A stretch of DNA of 64,000 bases, taken from positions 14,739,001 to 14,803,000 of the forward strand of contig CM072806.1 of NCBI GenBank assembly GCA_037013495.1. The letters run 5' to 3'. Below are positions 47,161-58,867 of this stretch, one piece after another. Within the stretch, counting starts at the first letter, position 1. Every line of letters begins with the position of its first letter. Below the pieces are notes generated by a model. That model was not told the origin of the DNA. It was given only the letters and a program-made list of their open reading frames with translations, and searched no databases. The position numbers were made by a program, and so were the translations under genes. Source of the DNA: Hippophae tibetana. Its lineage: Eukaryota; Streptophyta; Magnoliopsida; Rosales; Elaeagnaceae.

Positions 47161-48119
47161 AAAAACATCAATTCATGAAAGACACAAAAATTTTCTTTGA
47201 AAAATAGCTAATAATTGTTTAAGTACAAAAAAACTTAATATTTTCATGGATTTAGAATATTTGCATTCTCCTTTACGTGGAAAAGAGATAATACATAAAA
47301 ATAATTATGATTGAGTAATTTGGTGCTTGAGAAATGAGATAATACATAAAAATAAAACTATTAATCGTCAGTTTCAAATGCATAGAGTTTTTTAGAGAAT
47401 TAATAAATTTTCTCACTTTCTTTATAGACATTTAAATGAGAATGAGACATTATTACATAAAGAATTTTATTTTATCCTCGTAGAAACCTCCACCTTAAAA
47501 CGTCATTAAAATTAACTTTAATGCAACTTAGTTTTAAGACAAAACAATACGATATCACATAAGTTACAATTTTATCTAATATCTTCCTATATGCGTTAAT
47601 ATAGACATCCATTAACATAAAAAAAATCATGGTTATTTACATTGAGGGAGATATATTGTCATCCAAAGTTCCGATGAGAATTGTTTTTTAATTGACTTAA
47701 ATTCTAAGTTGTTCTTAAAGAATCAATAAGTATCTTAGTGAATTTTTTGTATTGTCGTGTGAAATGCATTTCTCAAAAAGTCAACTTACCATCACAATAT
47801 TTGTGTGATATATCATAGAAGAATAATAGAATATATTTATATATTTTTTTATGTAGGAAAAAAAAAAGAGAAAAAGCCTTGGGCACTCACCCCAAAGGTC
47901 TAAAGCCCTAACTGCATAAGTGTGTTTTGGCTCGAAACAAACTTTACATTTACAATTTTGGGTTTGGTAGACCAGTTTCAACTTTCAACTCCATGGTAAA
48001 ATTCGTTGAAACTTGGAGGAAGAACTCGGGTTTTTATTTGTATTTACGGTCAGTCGAAAATGGAAATTAGTTCATTACAAATAGACAGAAGAACAAGAGC
48101 CCAGACGAGAAAACTGACG
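47161..48119. other. LINE tail and promoter side of the coiled-coil gene
   Basis: Up to about 47700 the DNA may still belong to the LINE 3' part, but I cannot name a domain. From about 47860 it becomes less AT-rich and should be the promoter and leader of the gene starting at 48120. An in-frame ATG at 48060-48062 would add 20 residues. Confidence 0.5.
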
Positions 48120-51100
48120 ATGGGAGGTAGAAGAAGAAAGGAAATCCTCGTCGGGTTATTTGTTGCAATGATTTTTGGAATCGCTGTTTACTTCAGACTT
48201 TGGGCCATCGATTACTCTGTTTCTTCCGATGATACTGAGATCTTGAGGTTCTCCTTTTAATAAGCACTTTTACTTCCTCCACCATTTTTTACCCTTCTCT
48301 CTCTCTCTTTCCGCTGTGGGTTTGTTTCAATTCCTTCTTCTTTATTGACTCTTGGTCGTGAAAATGGAAGCATTTCAGTTTTTCGACAAAGCATAACACT
48401 CTATCATTTAGTTTTTTTTTCGGGAGGTCTTACTTTTAACCCTTTTCTTTCTATTAATTGTCTAATTTTTGATATATTTCCAAATAGTCTTCTATGGATT
48501 TATAGTTTCTCTTCAATTTCAGATCCTTCAAGATTTAGTTGTAATTATTGTGATTTGCTTGGTTTTGTTTATGTCATTATGCACCTTTGATTCCCAATTC
48601 TGTCAATACCTCAATTGTTTCAGACGACAGTTCGACCTTGCTAATAGAGAAGCAATGGATGAATCGGCTGCGTGGAGGATGAGATATGACGAGGAAGCAG
48701 TTAAGGCGGCCAAATGCATGAATAAACTCAAACAGGTATTTCCCATCTTTATAGTGATCTTTTTATCAGGTAGTTTATCTGCTATTTCTGCCACTAGTGA
48801 CATTCATTAATATCAAAGTGTCCAAGCATAGGGTAGTATTAGTGGTCTGACATGAGTAACTCAGCTTAACTTGATTAAGATTGATCTAATAAATAGATGA
48901 GATGAAAAAGTTCAGCTCATCTAACTTATGAGCAGATAGCAAAGCTTATTTAATAAAATGCCTTCATCAAAAGTTAATTATCATAATGTCTGTATGGATA
49001 AACATAATTAAAAGGTAGTATTTTTATCTTTTTCTTCTTTTACATAAATATAATTAAAACATAATATTTATACTAATATTTTGATCTAAAATAAAGTTTA
49101 GAAAACAACAAAAATAGCACTTTTATGATGAGTTCATATATTTTTATTATTTGAAAAAAGTCCAACTCGTCTTTTTACATTGAACGCTGTTCAATTGGAA
49201 CTATTCAAGTTTAACTAGAGCCATTTTGATTATTCCATTTAATTTGACACCTTTTGATATTATCTACTTGTTATTTTTTGTTATAAGTTTTAGAGGTTTT
49301 GTTTTATGCAACTTCCAATAAAAGTTATCTCTATTCTTTTTTTTTAAAATGTAAATGATTATGTTCCTGAGCTGTTTAACCCAACTCATTTAAAAGTGGC
49401 TTGATCTACGTTCAAGTATACACTTTGGCTTTATTTCCTTTTCCCTTGTCTGTCATAAACTTTTATCTACCAGAATAACATTTTTCCAGAATAACATTTT
49501 TCCCTGTTGCATTCCTCCCTTGGATGCCTGGCGAATGGATAGTTAAATTTTGCACCAATTTTTTATGCAAGAGTGTCACCGCAACTGCTCCATACTCTTG
49601 TATGCATCTAGCAGTAAAAGGGAGCTTTGTCTCATATAAAGGTCAAGAATTACATACTTCTGTAGGCATTTAATTTACAGATGCTTCTGGCGTTTTCTTG
49701 GGGTGAGAAGGAAAACAGCTTATGACTAGAGTACTTAGTCTTGTGACTTTAAAAAAAGATGCACTTTAGTCTTAAAAGCCTAAAGCTATGAGACTTATGT
49801 GCATAATTTTTGTGAGTAAAGTGCACATTTTTTTTTAGTTGAAAGTTACAGGCTAAAGCGATCCATTGCCCGAAGTTACAGGACTATTGGCACACTCTTC
49901 CCCTTTCTTCCCCAAACATAATAGTACTTATTTGAGCAAACATAGCAAAACAAAAAAGTAATTAATAGAAAATTAAACTAATCCCAATAATGAAGCCAGA
50001 AGCAAAAGCATACTGTAATCGACTGCTTCAGCATCAAATCCATCTATAGGCCAGCTCTTTGGAAATGCTTGAAGAATAGCTTCAACATTAGTTGATCTTC
50101 ACGCAACAGTTTTATCTATGATGCAGGCCTTTTGTTTCTTTAGTTCCTCCTTCAATGTCCAACTTGAGGTCTAGCTCCTCCATAGCTATACTCACTTCTT
50201 TCAGATACTCCATCAATCAACCTTTCAAGACTCAAGTTTAGTAGAATCAGAACCAAATTCAAAATTAAGGCCCTAACTAGCAACTCTTATCAAACCGAGC
50301 CTCTGACCATATTTATAAGTTAACGGAGAAATCGATAGAAAAGTTGAAACTCTATAATACAGGAGCAGTCACAAACTAATTGAATCTATCAAAAAGGAGA
50401 AATAAGCATCATATTGCAATCAGGATCGCACACGTTAGAGGTTATGATCATCATACAATGACGAATCTGTATAACACCAAGCAATTCGGAGAACAAAACC
50501 AGAGGAATCAGGTACTAAATTAGAGAAAATTTGGATCAAAGTAGTATGGAGCACTAAGAATCATTCCATTGAAAGAGATTTCTTGGAATGTTTAAATGAT
50601 TCTGAAAATCTAAAATCAAAGAAAACAATGGAAAATAAGCAAAAAGAATAGAAAGAACCATGGAGCTTCAGTGGAGGGGAATGGTGGAAGATGGTGAAAT
50701 TTGAAAAAGATAAAGAACGGTAAAGATATAGAGAAACACTAGCAGAGCTCTGACTGACTCTAGAAATTGCTAATTTAATGGTCATCTATTTGTTGCAAAT
50801 GCTTCATTTGAACAACAAAATTCTCTCTCAACTCCACCCCTCAGTCCTCTACTTATAGTATGGAAAGGGGTAGCTTTGTGGTCTCTTTGTTAACCATTTG
50901 TTGTCAACAGATTAAGGAGCCTTCACATAAGGATGAGGTTGCTGCTACCTCCAACCAGAAATTGGCAATGCTGCAGAAGGTTGTCAGTAATGGAAATATT
51001 TAAACTGATTTGTATCATATATTTGTTCTATCATGCAATGCATATTTCAGGACACATTGCCTTTTTTGCAAAATCAATGTTAGCATTTATCAGTATGCCC

Positions 51101-51384
51101 ATGTCAAAATTTTCTTGGTCGTGTTATCAGATTGCAACCAACTCCATACATATGTGAAAGTTCTTTTTAACTGCTTATGCAATTTAAAACTAGACTTCTT
51201 CTGCAATATGACCTATACTCATGCTTTGTAATTCCTTGTTTTGCTCCTTGCTATGTGTACAATACCACACCATATTTTTCCTTACAAGTCTTGAAACTAT
51301 TAGGAAAACATGGAGTTGCTAGAACGTGTTGAAGCCTTAAAGCAGGAACTTGAGGCGGAAAAGCTAAAATGCAGGAAGCAATAG
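48120..51384 (+). CDS. small single-pass membrane protein with coiled coil, four exons, 129 residues
   Basis: Exons are 48120-48247, 48624-48735, 50911-50979 and 51304-51384. All junctions are GT-AG and the frame is kept throughout, ending at a TAG at 51382-51384. The start MGGRRRKEILVG gives a basic N-terminus, then a transmembrane helix (VGLFVAMIFGIAVYFRLW, about residues 11-28). A charged coiled-coil tail follows: RRQFDLANREAMDESAAW, NQKLAMLQKENMELLERVE, then LKQELEAEKLKCRKQ. I recognise the pattern of an uncharacterised conserved plant protein but no named family. A type II or tail-out topology with a soluble coiled coil suggests a scaffolding role; that is inference. Starting at the upstream ATG (48060) would give 149 residues. 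Confidence 0.85.
48850..49400. repeat. dispersed repeat R3, copy 1 (in intron 2 of the coiled-coil gene)
   Basis: It is an inverted copy of 51890-52330. Shared blocks include cttatttaataaaatgcc, ctttttcttcttttacataa and acccaactcatttaaaa. The copy is split at about 49085-49345 by an R4 repeat. Confidence 0.55.
49085..49345. repeat. dispersed repeat R4, copy 1 (nested in R3)
   Basis: A block with ttgaacgctgttcaattgga, ttcaagtttaacta, ccatttaatttgac and ttataagttttagaggt. It resembles 53820-54235 and 59630-59850. Confidence 0.55.
49978..50220 (-). pseudogene. unidentified gene fragment in antisense inside intron 2
   Basis: On the minus strand an ATG at about 50212 opens MEYLKEVSIAMEELDLKLD. 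After a one-base frame change the reading goes on as EELKKQKACIIDKTVA, a stop, then NVEAILQAFPKSWPIDGF and DAEAVDYSMLLLLASLLG to about 49980. Upstream (to about 50785 on the plus strand) the DNA reads like a leader with a leader intron. The wording is too gene-like for chance, but I do not recognise the family. It is probably a broken duplicate of a cellular gene, or less likely a small live gene overlapping the intron. Confidence 0.4.
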
Positions 51385-51889
51385 ATTGAACAAGGATGAC
51401 TTGTCAAATATGATTTTATGTCAGACTTTACCCTTGTCTTAACTATTGGATGCTTCTCCAAGGAAAGATAGTTAAAGAGTATGATCTCTACTCCAAAAAG
51501 TTTGTAACTTCATGCCAAATGGAAAAAAAAGGTATTTTTGCTCTTACCATTTTCTGCTTACCAAGCAATTGAGTTGTATTTTGTGTACCAAATTACGGGT
51601 TGTAGATTGTTGAAATTTGAGAGAATTATTCTTTTATAATTATCTATAGTGAACTGACAACTTCTGTATTCAATTTGTTGAGGTGAGGAGAGCGTGGTTT
51701 TGTTCAAGAATTCCTCTTATACTTCATGTAAGAGATGTGATATTGTGACATCGATTATGATATATAGTTAAAAATAGATTTCATCTACAATTATTTCATG
51801 CGCTTTCAAGACTAGAATAAAGTGTTGAGATCCTGCTTTGCAGTCGTTTATTTCATTTACATAATGAGTTTCCTCCTGTTACTATGTTT
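51385..51889. other. 3' flank of the coiled-coil gene
   Basis: Probably the 3' untranslated region; no other feature seen. Confidence 0.5.
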
Positions 51890-52330
51890 TTCTAAAAGAT
51901 GTTAAATAAGTTAAGTTGGTTCTGTTTACTCAACTCATTTAAATTTTACGGGAGTTAAGTTAACTTAGTTCATTTTTAAATGAGTTGGGTTGAGCATTTC
52001 GTGAACTGATTTATTTACATTTCTAAAAAATAAAAAAAATTATAATTTTGTTTAAAAGCAAAAAAATGTTTAGTAAAATATTAACTTTTGAATATATTTT
52101 TGTAAAAGAAGAAAAAAGTAAAAATAATATATTTTAATTGTGTTTTTTTAATAGTGATATTATTGTAATTATAAAAATATTATTATTAATAAAGATATTT
52201 TATTAAATGAGTTTGCAAGATGTTTGTGGGCTAGGTGAGTTAAGTTAATTAACTTATTGAATGATTTTTAAATAAGTTAAGTTAAATTTTTTATTTGATA
52301 CTATTATTCAAACATATTACTACTAGATCA
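51890..52330. repeat. dispersed repeat R3, copy 2 (inverted relative to copy 1)
   Basis: The reverse complement shares cacccagcc-like start, catttaataaaat, cttttttcttcttttac, aaatgtaaa and ctcaacccaactcatttaaaa with 48850-49400. The two copies flank the last two exons of the coiled-coil gene in opposite orientation. Confidence 0.55.
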
Positions 52331-55300
52331 CTTTAATGAATCATAATATTATAAAGAACATTTTTTTATGACAGAAGTTATGTTACAATGGTTGATAATT
52401 ATTGATTAAAATAGTATAATTTATATTTTTAGTCTATAATTAATTGTCATTTCAGTTGTATTAATATCAAAAATTGTGATAAATAGATAATTTATTATAA
52501 ATGGAGATTGCATAGCAATATGATACAGTATGTACATATACTTCATTGTCCTCCTGTTGACTCGATGATGCAGAGAGCAGAATTTCTCCGTCTGATGCCC
52601 TTTAGATTTGTCAAAGGAGAATCACTTTAGGGCTGGTTTTGTAACGTGTCATGTATTTTGTTTTTTATGTTCAAAGTTAAAGTTTTGAAATTGTTATTAT
52701 TTTTGCTAACTAGTTTTATTTTTAGTTTTCATTTTAATTGAAAATAATTTCCACTTTTTAGTTTAATTTTGAAGCTCGAAAAAAAAGCTTTTAAAACCTG
52801 TTTTCTGTTTTCAGATTTGACAACTTCCACAATTAAATTTTATTTGGTATCGTAAGACCTTATTTTCATGAATACAATGACAAATTTGAGCATTAAATAT
52901 AAAATTGAATTCGGTACCAAAAAAATTTCTATATATTTTTATTTTCTTTAACTAATGAATTAGATTATAGAAAATTAGCTTCAAACAACAAAAATAAAAT
53001 TGACAATTCAAAGTAATAATGACAATGAAAAGATAAGTTTAAGGAGATGAAGCACTATTATATACATCAATTTGTTTTGAAACACTAATAAAACTTATTT
53101 TTTCTTAATTTATAATAAGTTATTGTAAATATTGTATTTTTACAACAATTTGATTCAAAGACACATTTTGTTTGATTTAAGCATTTAAGCATGGTAATCA
53201 CGAAATCATATGATATATTTTTCGATCACTGCCACCACAAGTAATGCTTTTTTTTTTTTTTTTTTTACCAAGAAGCAAGTCCTTCATTACCTAATTTCAG
53301 ACCAACATTTTTTTGACCAAACTCTTTGTTGTCCCAATAACAATTTACATTATACTAGTCTTTTTTTTTTTGTTCTTGATTCCTGTCACAAAATATAATA
53401 ATGTTAGTCAGATGCTACATTAAGCTTTCTCGTAAATAAATAAATAAATAAAAAAACGATTTCATTTATTGTAGCTTAAATTTTTTAGTTTATCTTTCTT
53501 TATGAATCTATCTCCATCGATTGCAGCAGCAAAAAATTCCAAATACTCTAATAATGGTTGGTATATTGGAGATGGGATGGCTGGTACCCCTATGGTACTA
53601 CTGGACAAGCAGCATCTTTAGCTTTCCCAAATTCTCAAAACAGCATCTTTAAAAGACAGGTAAACTTTGTTATTTTCAAAACTAAAATATATAAAAAATA
53701 AACCGTTTTACTTCAATTATTAATTACGTATTTCTATTATTATTATTAAATAAATTTTTTTATCAATAAATCATTATTGTGGTGGTAATAATTTGAGTTT
53801 TGTAAATTACCCTTAAAACAATGTTAAATTATTTAGGGAAAATAACATTTATAACATCATTAAAATTTATAAACAGAACAATATAGCTTATCTTAAGTCA
53901 AATTTATATATTTTACTATAAAAATCTATTGTTCAATTTTTTTATATTAAATAACGTCTAATTTAAAATTATTCAAATTTAACTCTATCTATTTGTATAC
54001 AATTCAAATTTAACTTCAACCATTAAATTTGTTTATTATTGAACTCAAATCTATTAAACCCATTTAATATTAAAATGATGTAAATTAGATTCGTTCAATG
54101 TTAAACTCAAATCAATTAAACCTGTTCAATATTGAATTTCAATCAATTAAACTTTTTTTAATATTACTGGATGTTATTTTTTCTATATAAATTTTAGAGG
54201 TGTTATTTTATTTTGCAATTATTTATAAGGTATTCAAATTTTGAATATATATATTAAAATTACAATGAAATTGATATTTATTTATTAGATACAATTATAT
54301 AAATTTCATTATACTTATTGATAATAATATGTAATTTTTTTAGCATTTGTTACATCAAATTTAAAATATATAAACTTTTTTTAAATATTATTGAAAAAAT
54401 TAGACAAATTACTTTTATAATAATGAGTGCTATTTTTTTTTTACTCAAATAAAAGTTTTATATATACATCAAAATAGTTACAGTTACAAAGAGCCTAGAT
54501 GATAAAGCAACTTAAACAAACATTCCTAGTAAAGCTAATGACAAATACGTACATAGAACGATATCAAAGTAACAACACCATAAAAAGGTGCATAGGGTAA
54601 CAACAATTAAAAAAAAAAGATAAAAAAGAAGCAAAGCTTTAACAATATTACGTAAATGAAACAATGCCAACATAATACTCTATGGCTTGTTTGCAATAAA
54701 GTTGATAAAGACTCTTTCATTGTATGGTTAGTTTTTAAGATAGTTGTATGGCATAAAATTATCCCAATAAAAATGATAATTTATTTAAGTTAAAAATAAA
54801 TGCACAAAAATTCATATAAAATTAAAAGTAAGTCCAACTAGATTGATCAAGTATTCATTTGAAAACATTAGACATAGTAGACATTCTAACCTAAACAAGA
54901 AAAATTAAAAAAAAATGAAAGAAAGGGAAAAAATACAAAGAAAACCAATACTATATATAATTGTAGATAAATGGGCATTAATGGTGCATGTGAGCTTTCG
55001 AGAAAAGTTTAGTATTAGAAAAAAAAAAAGCTGAAGAAAATACTATACAATTTTTAGAGAAAAAGAAAAAGAAAATCATGATATCTATCTAGTACCAATA
55101 TCACAACATCGAGCCATATATATTTTTTTCTTCGGAATTTTTCTATTCCTCTATAAAAAGTAGGTGTCATTTTAATGACTGAAGTGCTTGTAATACATAA
55201 GACAAATAAAGGGATAGAAGATTAATTTTCTTATAAATTAAATAAGATACTTTTTGGCTGTATTTTGAGTTTTTTTTTAATTAGTCTTGTCAACAAACTT

Positions 55301-56940
55301 TTTATTTATGGTAGTTTTGTCAAATAAAATTTCAAGGAAAAGTCATCAAAATTGATAAAAAAAATATATCAAACAAATTAAAAGGTTAAATTATTATGTA
55401 ATCAACAACTCCCTTTTACACTTTATATATATATATATATATAAATTTTAGAGAATATTATTGAAAAATAAATGATGTAATACTATTAAAATTTAAAGCA
55501 ATAAAAATAAAAAAAACTAATTGAAAAATTTAATGTGGTATAAAAGAGAGAAAATATATGAAATTAAATTGATAGAGAAATGAAAAAAATTGTATAATAA
55601 TTTTTGTATTTTTTTTAAATGAATAACATACATAATATATTATTTGATTTCGGTTTTAAAAAAACTTCAAACTCTATTATTTTAATTAGATCACAGTTAT
55701 TTAATAATCATGACTATATAAGTTTGTTTATATTTAAATAATTTTTATAATTTAACTTATAATCATAGTTATTGATAAAAATCGAGGTTATATGTATACA
55801 TCATGATCACAGATTTTATTACCATATGACCTCATTTTTAAAAAAGATTGATACAAAATTTTCTAAACCAAATATCACTATTTTAATAGTGAATTTTTTT
55901 GAAAAGTGAGTTGTAAGAATATCTTTAAAATAAATAGTTATTTAATTTATTATTTTAATAAAAATATAATAATATTTGTTTTATAAGCATAGAGCTCACA
56001 CACTACTCAATTGTTTTAATAAGCATACATATATGAATTATTATCTTTAAAGTGATTAAGATAATTTTTTATAAAGTAAATGTAAAATCAATATATAAAA
56101 TTATCAAAATAATTATTTAAAAAATATTAATATTTATTGATTTATAAGAAGAATTAACAATACAAAAGGATAAAAATAACTTAACATCCTATAGTTTATA
56201 CAGAGATTACAAATTTTAGAGTTTAAGTTTTAGTTATAAATATTTAAGTAGTGTAATTATTAAAATTAGAGTTCAAGTTTTAGTTATAAGTATTTAAGTT
56301 GTGTAATTGTTATAGAGAGAGACATTAAAGAGTAATAAAACCCATATTTACATTTAATGGTGAGTCAATAAATGTATATTTAAAAGGTCTAAAATAAGAA
56401 AATTTAGGTTATTTATCAAAATTTTAATGAAAAAATTAATAATGATATTATCAAAATTATTTTTATTATTAATACAATAAATATTTTTGCTATTATCAAT
56501 AAAATGTATGAAAAATTATTGTAATAATATATATATATAATCTAAATATTTTATTAATTGTAACGATGATTTCCATATGAATTAGAATCATCTATGAAAA
56601 CCAATAAAAGATGAACACCTTCTTGAGACACATCCAATTGTATACTAATAAAATTACTCACATTCAATCAAAAGGCTCACCATTTATGGCAATATTTGTT
56701 ATAAAAATATATTATTTAATTTTAAGGTAATTTACATAAATGATACCTATGTTTTATAAAAAAAAAATTAAAATTATATAAATTTATAATTAAATTAATT
56801 GTGTTAAATGACAACTTTTTTAAAAAAAATTGAATAATTTTATCATTTTTAAAATTATTTGAGAACCATGTGCAAAGTATACGTGTCTAATTAACATTTC
56901 TCTGTACATCATCATTAGATTCCTTTGCTTTTATTTCCCG
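52331..56940. other. intergenic, no gene seen
   Basis: AT-rich repeats fill 4.6 kb. There is a 19-base T run (53248-53266), an (AT)n run (55424-55443), ataaa tetranucleotide repeats near 53434, and an R4 copy (53820-54235). A stretch near 53500-53660 is less AT-rich but gives no readable gene. The last 200 bases should hold the dioxygenase promoter. Confidence 0.65.
53820..54235. repeat. dispersed repeat R4, copy 2
   Basis: Contains attcaaatttaacttcaacc, attgaactcaaatc, cccatttaatatt and ttcaatattgaattt, followed by atataaattttagaggtgtt. The same order is found at 59630-59850 and 49085-49345. Confidence 0.5.
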
Positions 56941-56943
56941 ACT

Positions 56944-56950
56944 TATATAA
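56944..56950 (+). promoter_or_regulatory. TATA box of the dioxygenase gene
   Basis: TATATAA lies 42 bases before the ATG at 56992, giving a plausible transcription start near 56975 and a very short leader. Confidence 0.6.
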
Positions 56951-56991
56951 AGAGAAAGACATGACGAAATGAGACCCACTTGAAAATTAAA

Positions 56992-58867
56992 ATGGCGGAC
57001 TCAAATTACATTATTCCCACCATTGATCTCTCACCGTTGTTTAAAGAAGACGATGAACAAGGAAAGAAGAAAGCAAAAGAGATAATAACTGAAGCATGTT
57101 GTAAGTATGGTTTCTTCCAAATTGTTAATCATGGGATACCACTTGCTCTACTAAGCCAAGCTTTGGAGCTCTCCAAGACATTTTTCGAATACTCAATTGA
57201 AGAAAAGCTCAAGTGTAGTCCTTTATCAGGTGCACCTCTTCCAGCTGGTTATAACAAGCAGCCACTACACTCCCCCGATAAGAATGAATATTTCTTAGTT
57301 TTTCCTCCAGGCTCTAATTTCAATGTCTACCCTCAAAATCCACCTCACTATAAGTAAGTTGTATACTATCATCTAGATCTAATTTATTTATTAACCCAAA
57401 CTCCTTATATGTGCCCAATTAAACTGATCATAACTTCATTCAGCAAAGCCCTCATATTTTTAAAACAAGTAATCAGACATTTTTAAAGGATTTTACTTAT
57501 TCCTATAGTAATTAATTGATACAACTCTCTGTTACATTGTCTTAGAACTAAGTTCTAATTGTATATTGTTTCTTTTATTTTAAAAAAGAATTCAGTGTTT
57601 TTTTTAAATGTTATTAATGTACTAATTTTATTCACATAGTTTAAATAAACTGTACATGATTTAGGATTTAAAAAAAAATGCAATTCATGTACGTGAGCAA
57701 TATATCATAGGTGAAATAAATTAATATATTTGTTAAAAATTTAGATCTAATTTAATCAAATAATATTTTATTGAGTTAAGAATTGTTAACTTTATAAACA
57801 ACATTACTGTCGAACTTTTGATCGACGTGAGATTGAATGAAACTTAACAGTCCACCTCCACACGAATATAAGTGGTCTCATAGAACCACTAAGACCGTTA
57901 AGAAAAAAAGTCACTGATCAAGTCAGATCTAATTCTAATATCATGTTATAAACTTATGTCTAACTTAATCCAATAAGATTTCATTGAGTTAATGGTTAAC
58001 TAACCTAATAAACATTAATAAATTATCAATATTAATAACTTGTTATAAGTGAAACTTTTTAATAAATATAAGGATTTTAGTGTACTGTTCTAAAGTTATG
58101 CAAAGTTTGATCTATGAAAAATGAATTAATACCGGGTATTTCCGTTTATGTTTATCTGAAATAAAACAAAAACTATTCCTCCAAAACACACCCATTATGA
58201 ATTCATTTAAAATTTAAAATATTTTATTTTTTTCACATATTTATATTAATGTTTATTATTTTTTTTTCTCATTTTTATTGTATAAATTAAAGTCAAAGAA
58301 TTTTATTCATAATTTTTCTTAGTATATAATTTTAAAAAATTTATTTAAAATTTAATCTCTTATTTTAATTGAACTAAAAAAAACCAAAAATATAATAATA
58401 TTATATTCATTAATTAAATTCAATTTCAATTACCATTATCATTCTTATTATAATTTTATTACTAAAACTAAACACGAAATTAGTGAATATTTATTAACTT
58501 TTTAAAACTAATCACATATAATATTTGATGTTTATGATATAGGGAAGTTATGCAAGAGATATTCATGGAATTATCAAAGATAGCTTTGGTAGTGGAGAGC
58601 ATTTTAAATGATTGCTTAGGACTACCCGAAAACATGTTAAAGGAGTTCAATAATGATAGGAATTGGGACTTCATGGCAGCGCTACATTACTTTCCAGCTA
58701 CAGGAAATGAAGATAAGAATGGGATTTTAGAACACGAAGATGGGAATTGTATCACTTTTGTATTACAAGATGAAGTTGGTGGTTTACAAGTATTCAGAGA
58801 TAATAAATGGATCCCAGTTACTCCCAAACATGGAACAATTGTTGTCAATATTGGGGATGTCATTCAG
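56992..58867 (+). CDS. 2-oxoglutarate/Fe(II)-dependent dioxygenase, exons 1 and 2 only
   Basis: Exon 1 is 56992-57353, exon 2 is 58543-58867, joined by GT-AG to read NPPHYKEVMQEIF; together 229 residues. The start MADSNYIIPTIDLSP is used because the codon farther upstream is TTG. The N-terminal DIOX_N domain has CCKYGFFQIVNHGIP (about residues 36-50). The C-terminal Fe(II) domain begins with ALHYFPAT and GILEHEDGNCITF, whose H-x-D supplies two iron ligands, then LQDEVGGLQVF. Exon 2 ends at GDVIQ with a good donor. The expected last exon (second iron histidine, RxS oxoglutarate-binding site, about 90 residues) was not found in the remaining 5.1 kb. The family covers flavonol synthase-like and many specialised-metabolism enzymes; the substrate is unknown. 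Either a very long intron or a truncated gene. Confidence 0.85.
57354..58542 (+). other. intron 1 of the dioxygenase gene (1189 bp)
   Basis: GTAAGT donor and ATATAG acceptor. The interior is AT-rich and has a degenerate duplication (around 57740-57800 and 57945-58000, both with taatttaatcaaataa/taacttaatccaataa followed by ttcattgagttaa). It also has the less AT-rich stretch 57810-57930, probably an old retroelement fragment. Confidence 0.7.

Noticed and set aside
53500..53665. Less AT-rich stretch with a short open frame and a GTAAAC donor-like end
   Set aside because: Too short, no family recognised, no matching second exon.
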